A stretch of DNA of 64,000 bases from Salicibibacter cibi (GCF_016495865.1 NZ_CP054706.1:3100001-3164000), one strand, 5' to 3'. Positions 36,930 to 46,241 are shown, counted from the stretch's first letter. Notes: generated by a model from the letters alone, not told the origin. A program made the numbers and translations.

Positions 36930-36976
36930 AAACTTAATTTTCGCCAAGCTTTTATACTTTCTTTCTTATCTGCCGA
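36930..36976 (+). repeat. Degenerate copy of the modular hairpin repeat
   Basis: AAAACTTAATTTTCGCCAAG then CTTTTATACTTTCTTTCTTATCTGCC resembles modules 1 and 3 of the repeat at 17019 with internal loss. Confidence 0.4.
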
Positions 36977-37037
36977 AAACATCATAATGATGTCTGATGA
37001 ACATCTCTTCCCGTCAATCTAACTGCATACCCAACCC

Positions 37038-37991
37038 TCAGTCAAAACAGCCTAGCCGTCTCATCGCAAGCCACGTTGCGCCGTAAATGCCTGCATCATT
37101 TCCAAGCTGCGCAAACTCGAATGATAAATATTTATCGGCTTCTTTTAAAACGAAGCGTTTAAAATGGGCAACTAATGGGCGCATCAATGTCTCGCCGGCA
37201 GCCGATATCCCTCCGCCAATGACAATTTTTTCCGGATTAATCATCGTCGCCGCATTTGCAAGGGCATATGCCAAATAATAGGCAGCTTCATTGACGATAT
37301 CAACCGCGAGAGCATCGCCTGCCTTTGCAGCCTCATAGATATCGATGACTTCACTATCCTTATGTAGTGAACTTGAGCCTTCGAAGTTGCGAAGGTAGTC
37401 CCGCAAACTTCGCTGCAACCCTTTTGCCGCTACATACTCTTCCAAACAGCCTTCCCGTCCGCATGAGCATAAACGTCCGTGAGGAACTGTAATTGTATGA
37501 CCGATCTCCCCGGCAGTCCCGCTAGGCCCCGTGACGAGATCGCCGTTAACGATGATTCCGCCCCCAACTCCGGTTCCCAAGGTGACAAAGAAGATTGAAG
37601 CTTCCTTTTTGCCGGCTCCTTGCCAATGCTCACCTGCCGCTGCCAAGTTGGCGTCGTTATTAATAAAAACAGGCACATGAAATGCGTCCGCGAGATTCGT
37701 ACTTAAGGGATAATTTTCCCAACCAATGTTAACAGCGATATCGACGATGCCGCTGGCTTCATCGACGAAACCCGGAACACCGATGCCTATGCCGGTCAAA
37801 CCACCTTCAGAAATTGAATGTTTCACAAAACGTTCTTTGATGCTTTCGGTAATATGGCCGGTTAAATACATGCCGTTATCTTTTCTGTCCGTCGCTATTT
37901 TCCATTTATCCATCTTTTCGCCTTCGGTCGTAAACAAACCGAACTTGGTTGACGTCCCGCCGACATCAACTCCTACCACGTATTTTGACAT
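37038..37991 (-). CDS. glcK: ROK-family glucokinase
   Basis: A 317-residue ROK sugar kinase. The ATP-binding DVGGTSTKFGL lies at the N-terminus. The sugar and catalytic region VFINNDANLAAAGEHW and the zinc motif CSCGREGCLEEYVAAKGL are complete. NPEKIVIGGGIS follows. In Bacillus this subfamily phosphorylates glucose; related sugars are possible. GGGGAG precedes the ATG at 37991. It could serve the neighbouring sugar importer, but it lies upstream of the LacI-type gene and may be independent. Confidence 0.88.
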   Translation of the reverse strand: MSKYVVGVDVGGTSTKFGLFTTEGEKMDKWKIATDRKDNGMYLTGHITESIKERFVKHSISEGGLTGIGIGVPGFVDEASGIVDIAVNIGWENYPLSTNLADAFHVPVFINNDANLAAAGEHWQGAGKKEASIFFVTLGTGVGGGIIVNGDLVTGPSGTAGEIGHTITVPHGRLCSCGREGCLEEYVAAKGLQRSLRDYLRNFEGSSSLHKDSEVIDIYEAAKAGDALAVDIVNEAAYYLAYALANAATMINPEKIVIGGGISAAGETLMRPLVAHFKRFVLKEADKYLSFEFAQLGNDAGIYGATWLAMRRLGCFD

Positions 37992-38116
37992 ATTAAACGC
38001 TCCCCATTTTCCTCTTCTTCCCCCAAGGTAAACAGCAGTTAACGTATGTTATGGTGCTGTTATTTTCACACAATTATATTATAGCAATTGTCCTTTGAAT
38101 GCAAAAACAACATGCA
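37992..38116. other. glcK upstream region
   Basis: AT-rich promoter-sized stretch before glcK on the minus strand, with TATTATAGCAATTGTCC near 38080. No other feature is seen before the repeat that begins at 38117. Confidence 0.35.
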
Positions 38117-38394
38117 ACCGCTATGGCGAAAAGCCTTCGCCCAACTTATGTAGGGATTGCTGAACAACTTGCAGCTATCAGCTGAAGCCGGGACGGTGCT
38201 GCAATGGCGAGACTCCAGCGGAAAAACGGATGCGTCAAGCCCCCGCAGCGCCGGTTTTGCGCGAGGAGGCTTGACCGTTCGTCCGCGGAAAGCGAAGCCA
38301 TGGAAGCGGCATCCCGGCTCCAACTAATATATAAGTTGTTCAGCAGTCCCTATGTAGGTAAGAAAGTTGATTTATACTTTCTTACCTGCTAAAA
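38117..38394 (+). repeat. Modular hairpin repeat split by mobile element copy F
   Basis: Modules 2 and 3 of the repeat are present as ATGGCGAAAAGCCTTCGCCC-aacttatgta (to 38152) and tatgtaGGTAAGAAAGTTGA...ACTTTCTTACCTGC (from 38351). They are interrupted exactly by the miniature element and its TATGTA duplication. Removing the element plus one duplication restores the arrangement seen at 42891. Confidence 0.8.
38153..38350 (+). mobile_element. Miniature inverted-repeat element, hybrid 198-bp copy (copy F)
   Basis: Both ends are right-end type: the left end reads GGGATTGCTGAACAACTTGC and the right end AAGTTGTTCAGCAGTCCC. The left arm (to about 38192, GCTGAAGCCGGGA) is an inverted right arm joined to the normal interior at a shared GGGA. 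The target duplication TATGTA (38147-38152, 38351-38356) is intact, so the hybrid form itself moved. Confidence 0.85.
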
Positions 38395-38433
38395 AAACCG
38401 ATAAGGATCGCCCGCAGACATCCTTATCGGTTT
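38395..38433. terminator. Terminator of acsA
   Basis: AAACCGATAAGGAT pairs with ATCCTTATCGGTTT (14 bp) over an 11-base loop, 5 bases after the minus-strand acsA stop. The A-run on the plus strand gives the T-run for acsA. Confidence 0.85.
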
Positions 38434-38437
38434 CAAA

Positions 38438-40159
38438 CTAATCATCATCCATCGTCGACAAATCTCCGGTTGGCAAATCAAGCTCCCATGCTTTTAGCAC
38501 ACGGCGCATGATTTTCCCGCTGCGAGTCTTCGGCAGTTTATCGCGGATATCCATTTCCCGGGGCGCTGCATGGGCAGCCAGCCCGTTTTTAACAAATACC
38601 CGAATGTCTTCTTTCAATTCATCACTTTCTTCATATCCTTCCCGCAGGGCAACGAATGCTTTAATGATTTCCCCACGCACAGGATCGGGCTTACCGATCA
38701 CGCCTGCTTCGCCCACAGCCGGATGTTCTACAAGTTTACTTTCTATCTCAAATGGACCGACGCGCTCGCCGGAAGTGACGATCACATCATCCACACGCCC
38801 CTGGAACCAGTAATAGCCATCTTCGTCTTTATAAGCTGAATCGCCGGAAACGTACCAACCCGGGAACTCAAAGTAGCCGTTATATTTTTCCTCGTTATTC
38901 CAAATGGTGCGCATCATCGACGGCCAACCCGTTTTCATGGCAAGATTCCCCATTCGATTCGGCGGCAATTCATTTCCCTGGTCATCAAGAATCGCTGCTT
39001 CTACACCCGGAATCGGTTTCCCCATCGATCCGGGCTTCACCGTCAACGTCGGGAAATTCGTAATCATGATCGCGCCGGTTTCCGTCATCCACCAGGAATC
39101 ATGAATACGAAGTCCATAGACTTCATTCCCCCAACGCACAACTTCAGGATTTAGCGGTTCACCGACGCTTAAAATATGCCTCAAGCTTGATAAATCATAA
39201 TTTTTTACTACGTCGTCACCGGCGCTTGCCAACATTCGAAGGGCGGTTGGCGCACTATACCAAACCGTGACATTGTATTTTTCCAACGTCCCGTACCAGG
39301 CTTCGGGACTGAACCGTCCGCCGCGAACAACGTTGGTAACCCCGTTCAACCAAGGTGCAAAAATACCATAAGACGTTCCGGTCACCCATCCCGGATCGGC
39401 TGTACACCAATATACATCGTCTTCTTTCAAGTCAAGGACCCATTTGCCCGTTTGATAATGCTGGAGCATGGCTGCGTGAACGTGCAACACGCCTTTCGGC
39501 ATCCCCGTTGAACCGGAAGTATAATGCAAAATAAGGCCATCTTCACGATCCACCCAAGTAATATCATGATTTTCTGATGCATTTTCCAGTCGTGTTTTAA
39601 AATCAAGGGTTTTTCCTTCTTCTTTCACAGTATCCCCATCGATAAATACCTTTTCCAACGCAGGGAGATCCGAAACGGGCACACGCCCAACCAGGTCATT
39701 TGTCGTTACAATCGCTTTAGCTTCACTGTTTTGCAGACGGTCTTTTACCGCACCTTCCATAAAAGCTTCAAACAATGGGCCAATGATCGCGCCCACCTTA
39801 ATGGCACCGAGAGCGGCAAAATATAATTCAGGCGAACGCGGCATGAAGATAAACACACGGTCCCCTTTTTCAATCCCTGCTTCTTTAAATACATTTGCTG
39901 CCTTATCGGTCATTTTTTTCATGTCGGCAAATGTATAAGACTCATCGCGTTGATCGTCACTGTAATATAACGCGACCTGATCTTTTTTATTCTCTTTCTC
40001 CGCATGCCGATCAATAGCTTCATATGCCATATTCACTTTCCCTGTTTCGTAAAAGGAGAATGCTTTCTCGACTTCTGCCCAATCAAACTGTTTCACTGCT
40101 TTTTCGTAATTTTGTAGATTGTGATCTCCACCTTGAGGTGGAAGCGATTGCAATTCCAT
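38438..40159 (-). CDS. acsA: Acetyl-CoA synthetase AcsA
   Basis: AcsA makes acetyl-CoA from acetate, ATP and CoA. The 573-residue AMP-forming enzyme has the P-loop-like LHYTSGSTGMPKGVLH, the motif HDSWWMTETGA, GWYVSGDSAYKDEDGYYWF, and near the end PKTRSGKIMRR, whose lysine is the site acetylated by AcuA in B. subtilis. The ATG at 40159 follows AAAGGAAG; a longer frame has no site. It is divergent from acuABC, as in B. subtilis. Confidence 0.95.
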   Translation of the reverse strand: MELQSLPPQGGDHNLQNYEKAVKQFDWAEVEKAFSFYETGKVNMAYEAIDRHAEKENKKDQVALYYSDDQRDESYTFADMKKMTDKAANVFKEAGIEKGDRVFIFMPRSPELYFAALGAIKVGAIIGPLFEAFMEGAVKDRLQNSEAKAIVTTNDLVGRVPVSDLPALEKVFIDGDTVKEEGKTLDFKTRLENASENHDITWVDREDGLILHYTSGSTGMPKGVLHVHAAMLQHYQTGKWVLDLKEDDVYWCTADPGWVTGTSYGIFAPWLNGVTNVVRGGRFSPEAWYGTLEKYNVTVWYSAPTALRMLASAGDDVVKNYDLSSLRHILSVGEPLNPEVVRWGNEVYGLRIHDSWWMTETGAIMITNFPTLTVKPGSMGKPIPGVEAAILDDQGNELPPNRMGNLAMKTGWPSMMRTIWNNEEKYNGYFEFPGWYVSGDSAYKDEDGYYWFQGRVDDVIVTSGERVGPFEIESKLVEHPAVGEAGVIGKPDPVRGEIIKAFVALREGYEESDELKEDIRVFVKNGLAAHAAPREMDIRDKLPKTRSGKIMRRVLKAWELDLPTGDLSTMDDD

Positions 40160-40411
40160 GGCACATCTTCCTTTCTTTCGATAATGAAAGCTACTTATCC
40201 CGGTGGTGGCGTGGAAATGGCATTGCGTTTTTCCCACCAGAGAAGTTTAAATAGGAAAGTTTCACTTACAGTATACTATTTGAATGAATACGAATCAACG
40301 TAAAGAATTTGTCACAAACAAAAATAGAATCTTCCCAAATTTTTTCCCTCTTAACGCATTTATCATGTATAATAAGTATAATGTATTCGATAAAGGTGGC
40401 TCTAATATTTG

Positions 40412-41044
40412 ATGGAACACATCAAAACATATTATCGTGAAGAAGTGCAAGCCAGCGGAAAACATCTACTCTTTGAAGGTCCGATATCCAGTGAACAAAT
40501 CGACCGTTATGAATACCATCCGGGGCTTGTCGCTTTTCGCCAACCGAGAGAACAAAAAAAAGCATTGATGGACATTGCCGAACTTCCCGAAGGACGGATC
40601 AACGTCGCCGTCGATGACGGCATGATCGTTGGATATGTAACGTTTGTTTATCCTGACCCTCTGGAACGTTGGTCAGAGAGTCCGTTGGATAATTTGCTTG
40701 AACTGGGGGCCATAGAAGTCGCACATGAATACCGGGGATTTAAAATCGGGAGTCGCTTGCTTGAACTATCGATGTACGACGATGCCATGGAAGACTATAT
40801 CATTATTACAACCGAATACTATTGGCACTGGGATTTAAAAAATAGCAATACGACTGTCTGGGGATATAGGAAATTCATGGAGAAGATGATGAATAAAGGC
40901 GGCTTGGAATGGATGGCCACCGATGATCCGGAAATTAGTTCCCATCCGGCCAATTGTTTATTGGTACGGATCGGAAGACGTGTTTCCATGGAAGATGTAC
41001 AAACCTTCGATCAAATTCGCTTTACAGACCGATTCCTGTTTTAA
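40412..41044 (+). CDS. acuA: Protein acetyltransferase AcuA
   Basis: AcuA is a GNAT enzyme that acetylates and inactivates AcsA. The 210-residue protein has the acetyl-CoA site region LGAIEVAHEYRGFKIGSRLL and AVDDGMIVGYVTFVYPD. The ATG at 40412 follows AGGTGG with a long 12-base spacer; a TTG lies just before. A TATAAT at 40368-40373 is the likely -10. First gene of acuABC, 20 bases before acuB. Confidence 0.92.
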   Translation: MEHIKTYYREEVQASGKHLLFEGPISSEQIDRYEYHPGLVAFRQPREQKKALMDIAELPEGRINVAVDDGMIVGYVTFVYPDPLERWSESPLDNLLELGAIEVAHEYRGFKIGSRLLELSMYDDAMEDYIIITTEYYWHWDLKNSNTTVWGYRKFMEKMMNKGGLEWMATDDPEISSHPANCLLVRIGRRVSMEDVQTFDQIRFTDRFLF

Positions 41045-41064
41045 AAGAGAGGTGTATCCTTACG

Positions 41065-41724
41065 ATGAACGCCGAAGAAATTATGAGAACGAACGTTCAC
41101 AAGCTAATGATGGAGGACAAAATTGAAAGCGCTGTAGAACTCATGGAAAAGGAACGCCTGCGCCACATCCCGGTCGTCGCCGATGATGACACTCTCATCG
41201 GCATTATTTCCGATCGAGACGTTCGCGATGCCAGGTTTTCCATTTTCAGCAATAAGCACTTGGATGCCATTTTACAAAAACCTGTAAAGGAAATCATGAA
41301 AACCGACGTTTTCACTGTTCATCCCCTCGAGTATGTGGCAGATGTAGCCTCTATGCTCAGTGAACACCAAATCACCGGAGCCCCGGTAACCGTTGATGAT
41401 AAACTTGTGGGTATGATTACCGGAAGAGACCTGCTCGATACACTCGTCCAACTCATGGGCGCGGACCAACCAAGCTCACAAATTGAGGTGAAGGTAACTG
41501 ATGCAAGCGGACAACTGGCCGATGTAGCTGCAATTTTCAAGCGTTACGGCATTAATGTGACGGGCATGCTTATCTATCCCGATAAACAAAGCGAATATAA
41601 AATTCTCGCATTCCGTGTCCAAGCGATGGATATACGATCCGTCATTGCCTCACTCAAAGAGGAAGGATACGAAATCGCCAGTCCTTCCATCCCGAATATA
41701 GGGAGCTCTTCCGCTTATGACTAA
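41065..41724 (+). CDS. acuB: Acetoin utilisation protein AcuB (CBS-CBS-ACT)
   Basis: A 219-residue protein with two CBS domains (MRTNVHKLMMEDKIESAVEL ... LIGIISDRDVRDA and VHPLEYVADVASMLSEHQIT ... LVGMITGRDLLDT) and a C-terminal ACT-like domain. It probably senses adenine nucleotides; its exact role in acetate control is not settled. GAGAGGTG precedes the ATG at 41065. It overlaps acuC by 8 bases. Confidence 0.92.
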   Translation: MNAEEIMRTNVHKLMMEDKIESAVELMEKERLRHIPVVADDDTLIGIISDRDVRDARFSIFSNKHLDAILQKPVKEIMKTDVFTVHPLEYVADVASMLSEHQITGAPVTVDDKLVGMITGRDLLDTLVQLMGADQPSSQIEVKVTDASGQLADVAAIFKRYGINVTGMLIYPDKQSEYKILAFRVQAMDIRSVIASLKEEGYEIASPSIPNIGSSSAYD

Positions 41725-42892
41725 CAAACACGCAGCATTTATATTCAACGAAGAACAACTGGACTACAAATTTAACGACACCCACCCTTTTAATCCGTTG
41801 CGATTGAGACTAACGATTGATCTTTTACAATCATTAGGGGCATTATCTTCCAACGAGATTATTCCGCCAAGAAAAGCGACGGACGAAGAGATTGGGCTGT
41901 TCCATGAAAAGAATTATATCGAAGCTGTAAAAAGGGGATCGGTCGAACAATTACCGACGGGGACGGCCGCTAATTATGGCCTCGGCACAGAGGACACGCC
42001 TATTTTCAAAAATATGCACGATGCCTCCGCATTACTCGTCGGCGGCACCATCCAAGCAGTAGATGAAGTGATGGAGGAACGATACGAACACGCTGCTAAT
42101 CTCGGAGGCGGCTTGCACCATGGATTTCGTGGAAAAGCATCCGGATTTTGCATCTACAATGACAGCGCCATTGCTATCCGTTATATTCGGAAACATTATA
42201 ATGCCCGTGTCCTTTATATCGACACCGACGCCCATCATGGCGACGGTGTCCAATGGGCATTCTACGACGATCCAAACGTCATGACCCTTTCCATTCACGA
42301 GACGGGACGATACTTGTTCCCGGGTACCGGTGCAATTACGGAAAAGGGCGCCGGACAAGGGTACGGCTATACGTTGAACCTTCCGCTTGACGCGTTCACG
42401 GAAGATGAATCGTTCTTAACCTGTTATGAAACCGCTGTAAAGGAAGCTTGTGCATTTTTCCAACCGGATGTCATTGTAACCCAAAACGGGGCAGACGCCC
42501 ATTTCCTTGATCCGCTCACGCATTTGGCGACAACACTCCGCACATTTAAACAAGTGCCGAAAATCGCTCGTGAAATGGCGAATGAATATTGTGACGGCAA
42601 ATGGATCGCCGTTGGCGGCGGTGGTTATGATCTGTGGCGAGTCGTCCCCCTTGCCTGGTCCAATGTTTGGTTGGAGATGAGCGGCCAAGCGTCGTTTGCT
42701 CAAGGAAAACTTCCGGAAAAGTGGCGAAACCACTGGAGCGATAAAGCGACCGATCCCCTTCCCCGATACTGGGAAGAACCGGAGCACGAGGTTCCGAAAA
42801 TCCCGCGACGACCCGAAATCAACCAAAAAAATGCACAAACCCTTGAAAAGTCACTCTACTATATCCGACGAGAAATAAAGAATGCACGTTAG
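41717..42892 (+). CDS. acuC: AcsA deacetylase AcuC (class I HDAC family)
   Basis: AcuC removes the acetyl group from AcsA and restores its activity. The 391-residue zinc enzyme has the HDAC motifs AANLGGGLHHGFRGKASGFC (tandem histidines), YIDTDAHHGDGVQ (zinc ligands), VTQNGADAH and IAVGGGGYD. All catalytic residues are present. GGGAG precedes the ATG. With AcuA it forms a reversible acetylation switch for the divergent acsA product. Confidence 0.94.
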   Translation: MTNKHAAFIFNEEQLDYKFNDTHPFNPLRLRLTIDLLQSLGALSSNEIIPPRKATDEEIGLFHEKNYIEAVKRGSVEQLPTGTAANYGLGTEDTPIFKNMHDASALLVGGTIQAVDEVMEERYEHAANLGGGLHHGFRGKASGFCIYNDSAIAIRYIRKHYNARVLYIDTDAHHGDGVQWAFYDDPNVMTLSIHETGRYLFPGTGAITEKGAGQGYGYTLNLPLDAFTEDESFLTCYETAVKEACAFFQPDVIVTQNGADAHFLDPLTHLATTLRTFKQVPKIAREMANEYCDGKWIAVGGGGYDLWRVVPLAWSNVWLEMSGQASFAQGKLPEKWRNHWSDKATDPLPRYWEEPEHEVPKIPRRPEINQKNAQTLEKSLYYIRREIKNAR

Positions 42893-42950
42893 AAAGCCTT
42901 CGTTGCAGTTATGCAGGTAAGAAAGTTTGATTTATACTTTCTTACCTGCC
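42891..42950 (+). repeat. Modular hairpin repeat (modules 2 and 3)
   Basis: AGAAAGCCTTCGTTGCAGTT then ATGCAGGTAAGAAAGTTTGA...ACTTTCTTACCTGC. The last part is a hairpin GCAGGTAAGAAAGT/ACTTTCTTACCTGC. It starts at the acuC stop codon and is followed by the motS terminator. Confidence 0.7.
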
Positions 42951-42957
42951 AAATAAC

Positions 42958-42988
42958 GGCAGCCCTTTGTGTTAGGGCTGCCTGCTTT
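42958..42988. terminator. Terminator between acuC and motS
   Basis: GGCAGCCCT-ttgtgtt-AGGGCTGCC forms a 9-bp stem followed by TGCTTTTG. It serves the convergent ends of acuC (plus) and motS (minus). Confidence 0.8.
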
Positions 42989-42991
42989 TGT

Positions 42992-43726
42992 TCACGATTC
43001 TTCTTCAAAACCGGGATCCGTAACGAAAATAACGACTCGACGGTTTTCCTGCATAGTTTCGAGTGAATCATTCGCTTCAACAGGTTGTGTATCCCCGAAG
43101 CCCGTGGCCACAAAACGGGAACTGTCAAGATCACCCTCTTCAATAAAATAGCGAATTACACTCGTTGCCCGCGCGCTTGATAATTCCCAATTGGAAGGGT
43201 ACCGATAGGTCTCAATCGGTCTGTTATCCGTATGGCCTTCCACCTCTACAGAATAGGGTAATTCTTCCAAAAGCGTGACCGTTTCATCCAAAAAAGGTTC
43301 AGCTTCTTCCAAAATGTACGCTTCTCCGGTATCAAACAACAGCCGGTCTTGCAAGACAAGCTTTACTCCCCGATCTTCACGGGTGGCCGTAATCATATCT
43401 TCAAGTTCATTATTTTCTATGTAGCTACTTGCCTCTTCCAAAAGGGAATCCAGTTCATCATCCTCTGTCTCTCCTTGGCTGTCGCCATACATTTGATCAT
43501 CATCCGAACCGGTTGCTTCCGGTTCTTCGGCTACGATGGATGACGCCTCGTCAAATATGTCCTGTCCCTGAAAGGAATCCACCAAATCTTGAAACCGCTG
43601 CGCATCAACGATCGAAATGGAGAATAACATAATAAAAAATACCAACATGATAATCATCATATCCGAGAAGGTCGTGAGCCACTGCTTTTGATTCACCCGT
43701 GTTTTTGTTGTTCTTCTAAACTTCAT
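42992..43726 (-). CDS. motS: Flagellar stator protein MotS (MotB family)
   Basis: MotS anchors the sodium-driven stator to peptidoglycan. The 244-residue protein has one N-terminal transmembrane helix with the ion-binding aspartate in TTFSDMMIIMLVFFIMLF. An acidic linker (EEPEATGSDDDQMYGDS) follows, and then an OmpA-like domain with EVEGHTDNRPI and NWELSSARATSV. The start overlaps motP by 11 bases. The hydrophobic helix pattern and the pairing with motP next to ccpA match B. subtilis MotPS. Confidence 0.93.
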   Translation of the reverse strand: MKFRRTTKTRVNQKQWLTTFSDMMIIMLVFFIMLFSISIVDAQRFQDLVDSFQGQDIFDEASSIVAEEPEATGSDDDQMYGDSQGETEDDELDSLLEEASSYIENNELEDMITATREDRGVKLVLQDRLLFDTGEAYILEEAEPFLDETVTLLEELPYSVEVEGHTDNRPIETYRYPSNWELSSARATSVIRYFIEEGDLDSSRFVATGFGDTQPVEANDSLETMQENRRVVIFVTDPGFEEES

Positions 43727-44534
43727 GGGCGAGTACCCCGGATTCTCCTACGTCATACTCCGGCTTTTTTTCTTCACGTATGAATGCTCGCAGTTTCTCT
43801 TCTAAAATATGCGGATTCTGGCCCGATTGAATACCTATGATCCCTTCGATCATAACTTGATTAACGAAAACTTCCGTTTCCGTTTTATTTTCCAGCTTGC
43901 TCGCCATCGGATTGAAAAATAAGTTCGCTAAAATCGCACCATATAATGTGGTCAACATCGCAAGGGCCATACTTGGTCCGAGAGTAGCTGGATCATCCAG
44001 ATCATTGAGCATAATGACAAGGGCAACGAGTGTGCCGATCATCCCCCAAGCAGGTGCGAAATCCCCTGCCCGTTCAATGATCCGGCGGCCCCTTTTATGG
44101 CGCTCTTCCATCGAAACGACCTCAGCCATCATTATATCTTGGATCATTTCCGGCTCGATTCCGTCTACAGCCAGACGAACACCTTTTTTAATAAAAGGGT
44201 CTTCCACATCGTCATCCAGTTGCGACTCCAATGCCAATAAGCCTTCTTTTCTGGCTTTTTTTGCCAACATGACGAAGGTGTCGTTCAGTTCCCGCAAATC
44301 GTATTTCCGGTGTCGAAATGCTTCTTTTACGATAGCTGGCAATTTCCTTAATTCCGGGGCTGAAAAATTCACAAACAATGCAGCGGAAACTCCACCAAAA
44401 ACAATGAATACAGAAGCAAGCTGCATAAATAATATAACGACGTCCATGCCTGAATTAAAGTAAATCGCCAGCCCAATAACGACCAGCCCCAATATTAAAC
44501 CTATCGGTGTGAACAGATCTAATTTTTTCAACAC
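43716..44534 (-). CDS. motP: Flagellar stator protein MotP (MotA family)
   Basis: MotP is the channel subunit of the sodium-type stator. The 272-residue protein has four transmembrane segments: two near the N-terminus (IGLILGLVVIGLAIYF, FIVFGGVSAALFVNF) and two around residues 165-210 (GMIGTLVALVIML, LTTLYGAILANLFF). A cytoplasmic charged loop lies between them. The start is non-standard: GTG at 44534 or the TTG next to it, both shortly after AGGAGG. The operon is motP-motS, downstream of ccpA. Confidence 0.93.
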   Translation of the reverse strand: MLKKLDLFTPIGLILGLVVIGLAIYFNSGMDVVILFMQLASVFIVFGGVSAALFVNFSAPELRKLPAIVKEAFRHRKYDLRELNDTFVMLAKKARKEGLLALESQLDDDVEDPFIKKGVRLAVDGIEPEMIQDIMMAEVVSMEERHKRGRRIIERAGDFAPAWGMIGTLVALVIMLNDLDDPATLGPSMALAMLTTLYGAILANLFFNPMASKLENKTETEVFVNQVMIEGIIGIQSGQNPHILEEKLRAFIREEKKPEYDVGESGVLAHEV

Positions 44535-44574
44535 CAGCGCCTCCTGTATTCGATTTTATATAAGGGCACCCGCG

Positions 44575-45594
44575 TTATTCTTTGATCTTTTCTTGATGGA
44601 TTGTCGTATTCCGATATTCAATTTGATGTGGAAGAACGACGTTTTGCTCTTCGATCATTTCATTATCCATGAATTTCGTTAACAATCGCATGGAAACAGC
44701 ACCGATATCATACATCGGCTGCACAACCGTCGTGAGCGTAGGGCGAACCATCGTCGCCAGTCTTGTGTTATCAAATCCGACCACTTCAACATCATCCGGA
44801 ATCCGCAGGCCGCGATCCTGCAATCCGTGAATTACGCCGAGCGCCATTTCATCCGTCGCTGAAAAGATCGCTGTAGGCTTGTTCTCAAGCGTTATAAAGT
44901 CCTGTACGGATTCGATGGCCGAGTCATACGTATAATCGCACACCGAAATTAATGATTCATCAAACGGGACATTATTTTCAGTGAGCGCTTGCTTGTACCC
45001 TTTAAATTTTTGATAACCGTTGACAGGATCTTCCAGCGTCCCTGTGACCATGCCAATACGTGTGTGCCCTTTTTTTACTAAATAATCTACCGCGTCGAAT
45101 GCAGCTTGCGCGTAATCAATATTCACCGATGGAAACTCCGCATTTTCATGGTACGTCGCAGCCAACACAATCGGAATCGAAGAACTTCTCATATGCTCGA
45201 CATGTTCTTCTGTAATTTCCCCGCCCATGAATAAAATTCCGTCCACCTGCTTCTCCATTAATGTGTTGAGCAAATGAATTTCCTTATTTTTATTCTTATC
45301 GGAGTTACTTAAAATAATATTATACTTATACATCGTCGCAATATCTTCAATGCCGCGCGCAAGTTCCGAGAAGAAAATACTTGAAATATCGGGAATGATC
45401 ACGCCGACGGTTGTCGTTTTTTTGCTGGCCAATCCCCGGGCAACAGCATTCGGCCGGTAATCTAACTTCTCAATTGCGTTCAAAACCTTTTTTCTTGTCG
45501 CCGGTTTCACATTGGGATTCCCATTAACAACTCTGGAAACTGTAGCCATTGAAACCTTTGCTTCATCAGCGACGTCATAGATCGTGGCACTCAT
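44575..45594 (-). CDS. ccpA: Catabolite control protein A
   Basis: CcpA binds cre sites with HPr-Ser-P to control carbon catabolism. The 339-residue LacI-family protein begins with the [23 protein letters not shown] and [11 protein letters not shown] hinge. The core contains [20 protein letters not shown] and [20 protein letters not shown]. The ATG at 45594 follows AAGGAGG. Gene order acuABC-motSP-ccpA-aroA is the B. subtilis one. Confidence 0.95.
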   Translation of the reverse strand: MSATIYDVADEAKVSMATVSRVVNGNPNVKPATRKKVLNAIEKLDYRPNAVARGLASKKTTTVGVIIPDISSIFFSELARGIEDIATMYKYNIILSNSDKNKNKEIHLLNTLMEKQVDGILFMGGEITEEHVEHMRSSSIPIVLAATYHENAEFPSVNIDYAQAAFDAVDYLVKKGHTRIGMVTGTLEDPVNGYQKFKGYKQALTENNVPFDESLISVCDYTYDSAIESVQDFITLENKPTAIFSATDEMALGVIHGLQDRGLRIPDDVEVVGFDNTRLATMVRPTLTTVVQPMYDIGAVSMRLLTKFMDNEMIEEQNVVLPHQIEYRNTTIHQEKIKE

Positions 45595-45849
45595 TGGAAT
45601 AATCCTCCTTGTATATCCTTTCATTGTTTTCAATGGATATTATCATCATACGATAACTAAAGGAGGTCCGCAATTCTTCTCTGTCATTCATATCGACAGT
45701 TTAGATATAATGTTTAATATTTCTTGGTAAACATCAATACGAACCTATCGTTTTCATTATTTCCGTTCCTCTCGCCTCACAAACCTGCAAAATAGAATGA
45801 AGAGCCACCGAAACACGATGGTCTCTACCAAATCGTACGTTGTAGAAAT

Positions 45850-45878
45850 TGACATTTCTTTTGTTTCCTTATATAAAT
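45850..45878 (+). promoter_or_regulatory. SigA promoter of the small membrane protein gene
   Basis: TTGACA (45850-45855), a 17-base spacer and TATAAA (45873-45878) stand 25 bases before the ATG at 45904. The rest of the 45595-45849 gap is AT-rich and holds the ccpA promoter region; nothing else is recognisable. Confidence 0.7.
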
Positions 45879-45903
45879 GGAGGAGAGAATCGAGGTGACT
45901 ACG

Positions 45904-46176
45904 ATGAATCAATTCGCTTTGTTAACGTTTTTTAATCCTGTTATTACCCTTTTGTTAGGGTTTATCATCAGTAATATTTTCGGCCGAAAGAAAATTCAAT
46001 GGATCATCGGAATAGCTGTTGCTGTCTTGTTTTTCTTTTTGGTTGTGATGATTAACGACTTGAACTTATCCACCGGGCAAACATGGGCATACTTCGCTCT
46101 TTATGTCATAACGATGGTGATCGGGACGGTTGTGGCCATCACAACTCGAAAATACCGTTACAAATCGGATGCATGA
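45904..46176 (+). CDS. Small membrane protein, unknown
   Basis: A 90-residue protein with three hydrophobic segments (FNPVITLLLGFIISNIF, WIIGIAVAVLFFFLVVMI, WAYFALYVITMVIGTVVAI) and a basic C-terminus TTRKYRYKSDA. GAGGTG lies 7 bases before the ATG at 45904, and a good promoter is upstream; a longer frame from 45877 lacks a site. The hydropathy recalls YesK-like small membrane proteins, but I cannot name the family. Monocistronic, with its own terminator. Confidence 0.65.
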   Translation: MNQFALLTFFNPVITLLLGFIISNIFGRKKIQWIIGIAVAVLFFFLVVMINDLNLSTGQTWAYFALYVITMVIGTVVAITTRKYRYKSDA

Positions 46177-46188
46177 TAGAAAACATGG

Positions 46189-46232
46189 AAAACCGGCATC
46201 TTCTCGTGATTAAAACTGGATGCCGGTTTTTC
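46189..46232. terminator. Bidirectional terminator between the small membrane protein and aroA
   Basis: AAAACCGGCATC and GATGCCGGTTTTT pair over a loop of about 18 bases; A- and T-runs lie on both sides. It serves convergent genes. Confidence 0.85.
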
Positions 46233-46241
46233 CAATTCATA

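Noticed and set aside
38395..38433. Candidate small RNA at the acsA end
   Set aside because: The 14-bp stem with an A/T run is fully explained as the acsA terminator.
40186..40200. cre site upstream of acsA (TGAAAGCTACTTAT)
   Set aside because: The central CG of the cre consensus is missing (CT instead), so CcpA binding is not supported here.
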